NCBI GenBank assembly: GCA_035548495.1
Contig: DASZSV010000035.1
Coordinates: forward strand, 1 to 17,341
Reading direction: 5' to 3'
DNA: 17,341 nt
Origin: CAILZL01 sp035548495
Lineage (GTDB): Bacteria; Pseudomonadota; Gammaproteobacteria; Steroidobacterales; Steroidobacteraceae
A program made the translations under genes and the position numbers. The notes below the pieces were generated by a model that saw nothing but the letters and a program-made list of their open reading frames with translations, had not been told where the DNA came from and searched no databases. Shown here piece by piece: positions 15,120 to 17,341 of this stretch. Every line of letters begins with the position of its first letter. The first letter of the stretch is position 1.

Positions 15120-16310
15120 ATGTTGGCTTCTGAAAATCGTTTGCTGGTGATTGATGATCAGCAGGAGCTGTGCGAATTCATTGCAGAAGTCGCGCGCCGT
15201 CTGGGTTTTGATTCGCTGGCGGTCACCGAAACCGACGGCTTCCGCCGTGCCTTTCTGGATTTCAATCCCACAGTTATCGTGCTGGATCTGCAAATGGCAG
15301 GCAGCGACGGAATTGAAATTCTGCGTTATCTGGGTGGTCAGGGCGCCAAGGCGCAGATTCTCGTTGTCAGCGGCATGGATCAGCGCGTGCTTAGCACCGC
15401 GGATCAGGTCGGCCGCACACAGGGATTGAAAATGCTGGGCGCATTGCAAAAACCCATCATGCTCACCGATCTCGAAGCGGTGCTGCGCAAAACCATGAAA
15501 CAGGGCAGCGTGATCACCGCTGCCGATCTTGAACTGGCGCTGACACGCGATGAACTGCAGGTGTATTACCAGCCCAAGGCGCGGCGCACCGGCGATGGTT
15601 TCTGGCTGGTGGAAGGTGTTGAAGCGCTGGCGCGATGGAAACATCCTTCACGTGGATTCATTCCGCCGCCGCAATTCATCCAGATTGCCGAAAGCAGTGG
15701 CTTGATCCGTCAACTAACTGAGCGTGTGGTGGATATCACCATGCGTCAGGCCGCACAATGGCAGGTCCAGGGAATGCCCATGTCGGTTGCCATTAATCTT
15801 TCGCCACGGCTGTTGAACGACCGCTCCTTTCCTGACATGGCTGAACGCGCTGCACAACAGCACGGCATCAGTGCGGACAGCATCACGTTTGAAGTCACCG
15901 AATCTGCCGCCATGTCCGATCCGGAAACCACCATGGATGTGCTTACCCGTTTGCGTGTGAAGCAATTCGGTTTATCCATAGATGACTTCGGAACTGGCTA
16001 TTCTTCGCTAAAGCATCTGTACTTGATGCCGTTTAGTGAATTGAAGATTGATATCTCCTTCGTGCGTGACGTGTGTCACACCCGCGAGGCGCGGGTCATG
16101 GTGGAGACCATGGTAATGCTTGCGCACAAGCTGGGACTGACGTCCTGTGCAGAAGGAGTGGAAACGCCGGAGATTCTGGAGTTCCTTGCAAAGTCGGAGT
16201 GTGACCGCGTACAGGGATACCTGATCGGCAAGCCGGTGCCTGGCAATGAATTGCCTGGCATCGTTCAGTTGTGGAATGGACGTCAGTCTTCAGCAGCAAC
16301 GACTGCCTGA
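15120..16310 (+). CDS. REC-EAL cyclic-di-GMP phosphodiesterase
   Basis: This 396-residue response regulator should break c-di-GMP down to pGpG in the cytoplasm. The frame is open upstream to 15054, inside the kinase gene. I chose the ATG at 15120 because GGAGGT lies just before it and the receiver fold starts at once; a TTG at 15123 is equally well spaced. The receiver has IDDQQ at 11-15, phospho-acceptor Asp56, Ser84 and Lys111. The EAL domain (about 135-385) keeps the expected catalytic set: Glu168 in EGVEALARW, Asn226 in NLSPR, Glu258 in FEVTES, Asp288-Asp289 in IDDFGTGYSS, Lys309 in LKID, Glu345 in AEGVET and Gln365 in VQGYLIGKP. It is therefore probably active. It sits between the hybrid kinase and a diguanylate cyclase, so phosphorylation probably controls its activity. 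Confidence 0.95.
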   Translation: MLASENRLLVIDDQQELCEFIAEVARRLGFDSLAVTETDGFRRAFLDFNPTVIVLDLQMAGSDGIEILRYLGGQGAKAQILVVSGMDQRVLSTADQVGRTQGLKMLGALQKPIMLTDLEAVLRKTMKQGSVITAADLELALTRDELQVYYQPKARRTGDGFWLVEGVEALARWKHPSRGFIPPPQFIQIAESSGLIRQLTERVVDITMRQAAQWQVQGMPMSVAINLSPRLLNDRSFPDMAERAAQQHGISADSITFEVTESAAMSDPETTMDVLTRLRVKQFGLSIDDFGTGYSSLKHLYLMPFSELKIDISFVRDVCHTREARVMVETMVMLAHKLGLTSCAEGVETPEILEFLAKSECDRVQGYLIGKPVPGNELPGIVQLWNGRQSSAATTA

Positions 16311-16349
16311 TTGAGTGTGACTGTTTTGCATGCGAGCCAACATACACCG

Positions 16350-17324
16350 ATGAACCAGCCTTTATCGCAACCCGTCAATCCGCCCGCAGACCATGCGGCG
16401 CCGAAATGGCGTGTGCTGCTCACCGATGACGAACCGGTGCAACGCATGTTGATCGGCCGCATGCTGTCGCGCGCCGGTTATGAAGTGGTGATGGCCGAAG
16501 ACGGACAACAGGCATTGGCGCTGATGAAGGACAGCGAGTTCTCGCTGCTGTTAACGGACTGGGAAATGCCCAATCTCGATGGCATTGGCCTGTGCCGCGC
16601 ACTGCGCGCCATGAATCTGCCTTACTACACTTACACCATTCTGCTGACTTCACGCGATGCCGTTGAACATGTGGTGATGGGACTGCAATCCGGCGCGGAT
16701 GATTATCTGACCAAGCCCATCATGGAACCGGAGTTGCTGGCGCGCCTGAACACCGGCAAACGTCTCGTCGAAATGGAACGTTCACTGCGCAAGGCCATGG
16801 AAGAAAATCATCGCTTGTCCATCATTGATGCCTTGACGGGTGTATTCAACCGCCGCTATCTGATGGATCAACTGGTCAAGGAACTGGAACGCTCGGTGCG
16901 TTATCATCATCCGTTGTCATTGATGCTGTGCGATGTGGATCACTTCAAGCGCATCAATGACACTTATGGCCATCAAGCCGGCGATGACACGCTGGTGCAA
17001 TTCGCACAAGTGTTGCGCAGTTGTCTTCGCGAAACAGACTGGCTGGCACGTTATGGCGGCGAAGAGTTTGTCATTGTGCTTCCCGAAACCCATCTGAATG
17101 CAGCAGCTCAGGTTGCCGAACGTTGCCGTGCTGCACTTGCCAAAGAACCATTGAAGATCGCGGGCCAGTCATTGCCGGTTACCGCCAGCTTTGGCGTTAC
17201 CGGCTGGCAGGAAGGCATACCTTCAGGTGCCGACGCTTTTAAGCTCATTGCGATGGCGGACACCAGCGTGTATGCCAGCAAGGAAGGCGGGCGCAACCGG
17301 GTCACTGTCAAGGAAATGGAATAA
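16350..17324 (+). CDS. REC-GGDEF diguanylate cyclase response regulator
   Basis: This 324-residue regulator should make c-di-GMP from two GTP. The start is uncertain: I chose the ATG at 16350, but TTG 16311, right after the EAL stop, or GTG 16317 would add 11-13 residues; none has a clear ribosome binding site. The receiver (about 19-135) has LLTDDEP, phospho-acceptor Asp70, Thr100 and Lys122, joined by a short helical linker to the cyclase domain (about 155-320). The latter shows IIDALTGVFNRRYL, metal-binding Asp195 in LCDVDHFKRIND and the active-site GGEEF (236-240). An RxxD inhibitory site (RETD, 227-230) lies the usual five residues before GGEEF, so product inhibition is expected. The REC-GGDEF layout resembles PleD and WspR-type enzymes, where receiver dimerisation switches on activity. 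Likely co-transcribed with the EAL gene. Confidence 0.95.
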   Translation: MNQPLSQPVNPPADHAAPKWRVLLTDDEPVQRMLIGRMLSRAGYEVVMAEDGQQALALMKDSEFSLLLTDWEMPNLDGIGLCRALRAMNLPYYTYTILLTSRDAVEHVVMGLQSGADDYLTKPIMEPELLARLNTGKRLVEMERSLRKAMEENHRLSIIDALTGVFNRRYLMDQLVKELERSVRYHHPLSLMLCDVDHFKRINDTYGHQAGDDTLVQFAQVLRSCLRETDWLARYGGEEFVIVLPETHLNAAAQVAERCRAALAKEPLKIAGQSLPVTASFGVTGWQEGIPSGADAFKLIAMADTSVYASKEGGRNRVTVKEME

Positions 17325-17341
17325 CAACAATCACTGCAATC

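Noticed and set aside
14889..15644. Open frame of 251 codons on the minus strand
   Set aside because: It is antisense to the end of the hybrid kinase and the start of REC-EAL, both with intact motifs; no domain is visible.

Overview
The window looks like a chromosomal segment of a Gram-negative bacterium, most likely a gammaproteobacterium. This rests on protein style only (an HscC-type Hsp70 with a membrane J-like partner, a GlgC close to the enterobacterial type, secreted proteins with Sec signal peptides). I cannot name the genus. Base and codon use look even throughout. I see no tRNA, rRNA, CRISPR array, phage gene or intact insertion sequence.

Layout. (1) 1-1148, minus strand: a secreted DUF192 protein, cut by the window edge, coupled by an ATGA overlap to an unrecognised exported protein. 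(2) 1281-2570, plus strand: glgC, ending in a clear rho-independent terminator that lies partly inside the 3' end of the converging gene. (3) 2596-6116, minus strand: a two-gene chaperone operon, hscC followed through a GTGA overlap by a polytopic membrane protein with a degenerate J-domain. (4) 6185-9081, plus strand: a small conserved His-rich protein, an MFS exporter and a secreted beta-lactamase-fold serine hydrolase. (5) 9104-9296: a non-coding repeat of about 190 bp with imperfect terminal inverted repeats and nested internal palindromes, probably a MITE-like element, sitting between convergent genes. (6) 9321-17324: a signalling island with six receiver (REC) domains in six genes: a soluble REC-PAS-HisKA_3 kinase divergent from a NarL-type regulator, a second paralogous NarL-type regulator, a membrane-anchored triple-PAS hybrid kinase, a REC-EAL c-di-GMP phosphodiesterase and a REC-GGDEF diguanylate cyclase.

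How it may work together. In the signalling island both c-di-GMP enzymes keep their catalytic motifs, and the cyclase keeps an RxxD inhibitory site. The two kinases could therefore feed both transcription, through two LuxR-type DNA-binding regulators, and opposing c-di-GMP synthesis and breakdown. The non-coding DNA here is structured: a 10-bp palindrome between the divergent kinase and regulator genes, and a 305-bp spacer between the two regulators that is bounded by a perfect 10-bp inverted repeat and holds an 11-bp inverted-repeat hairpin. The best candidates for something not yet described are this six-REC c-di-GMP module with its structured spacer, the hscC/J-like membrane chaperone pair with its ATTGTGT repeats, and the MITE-like repeat.
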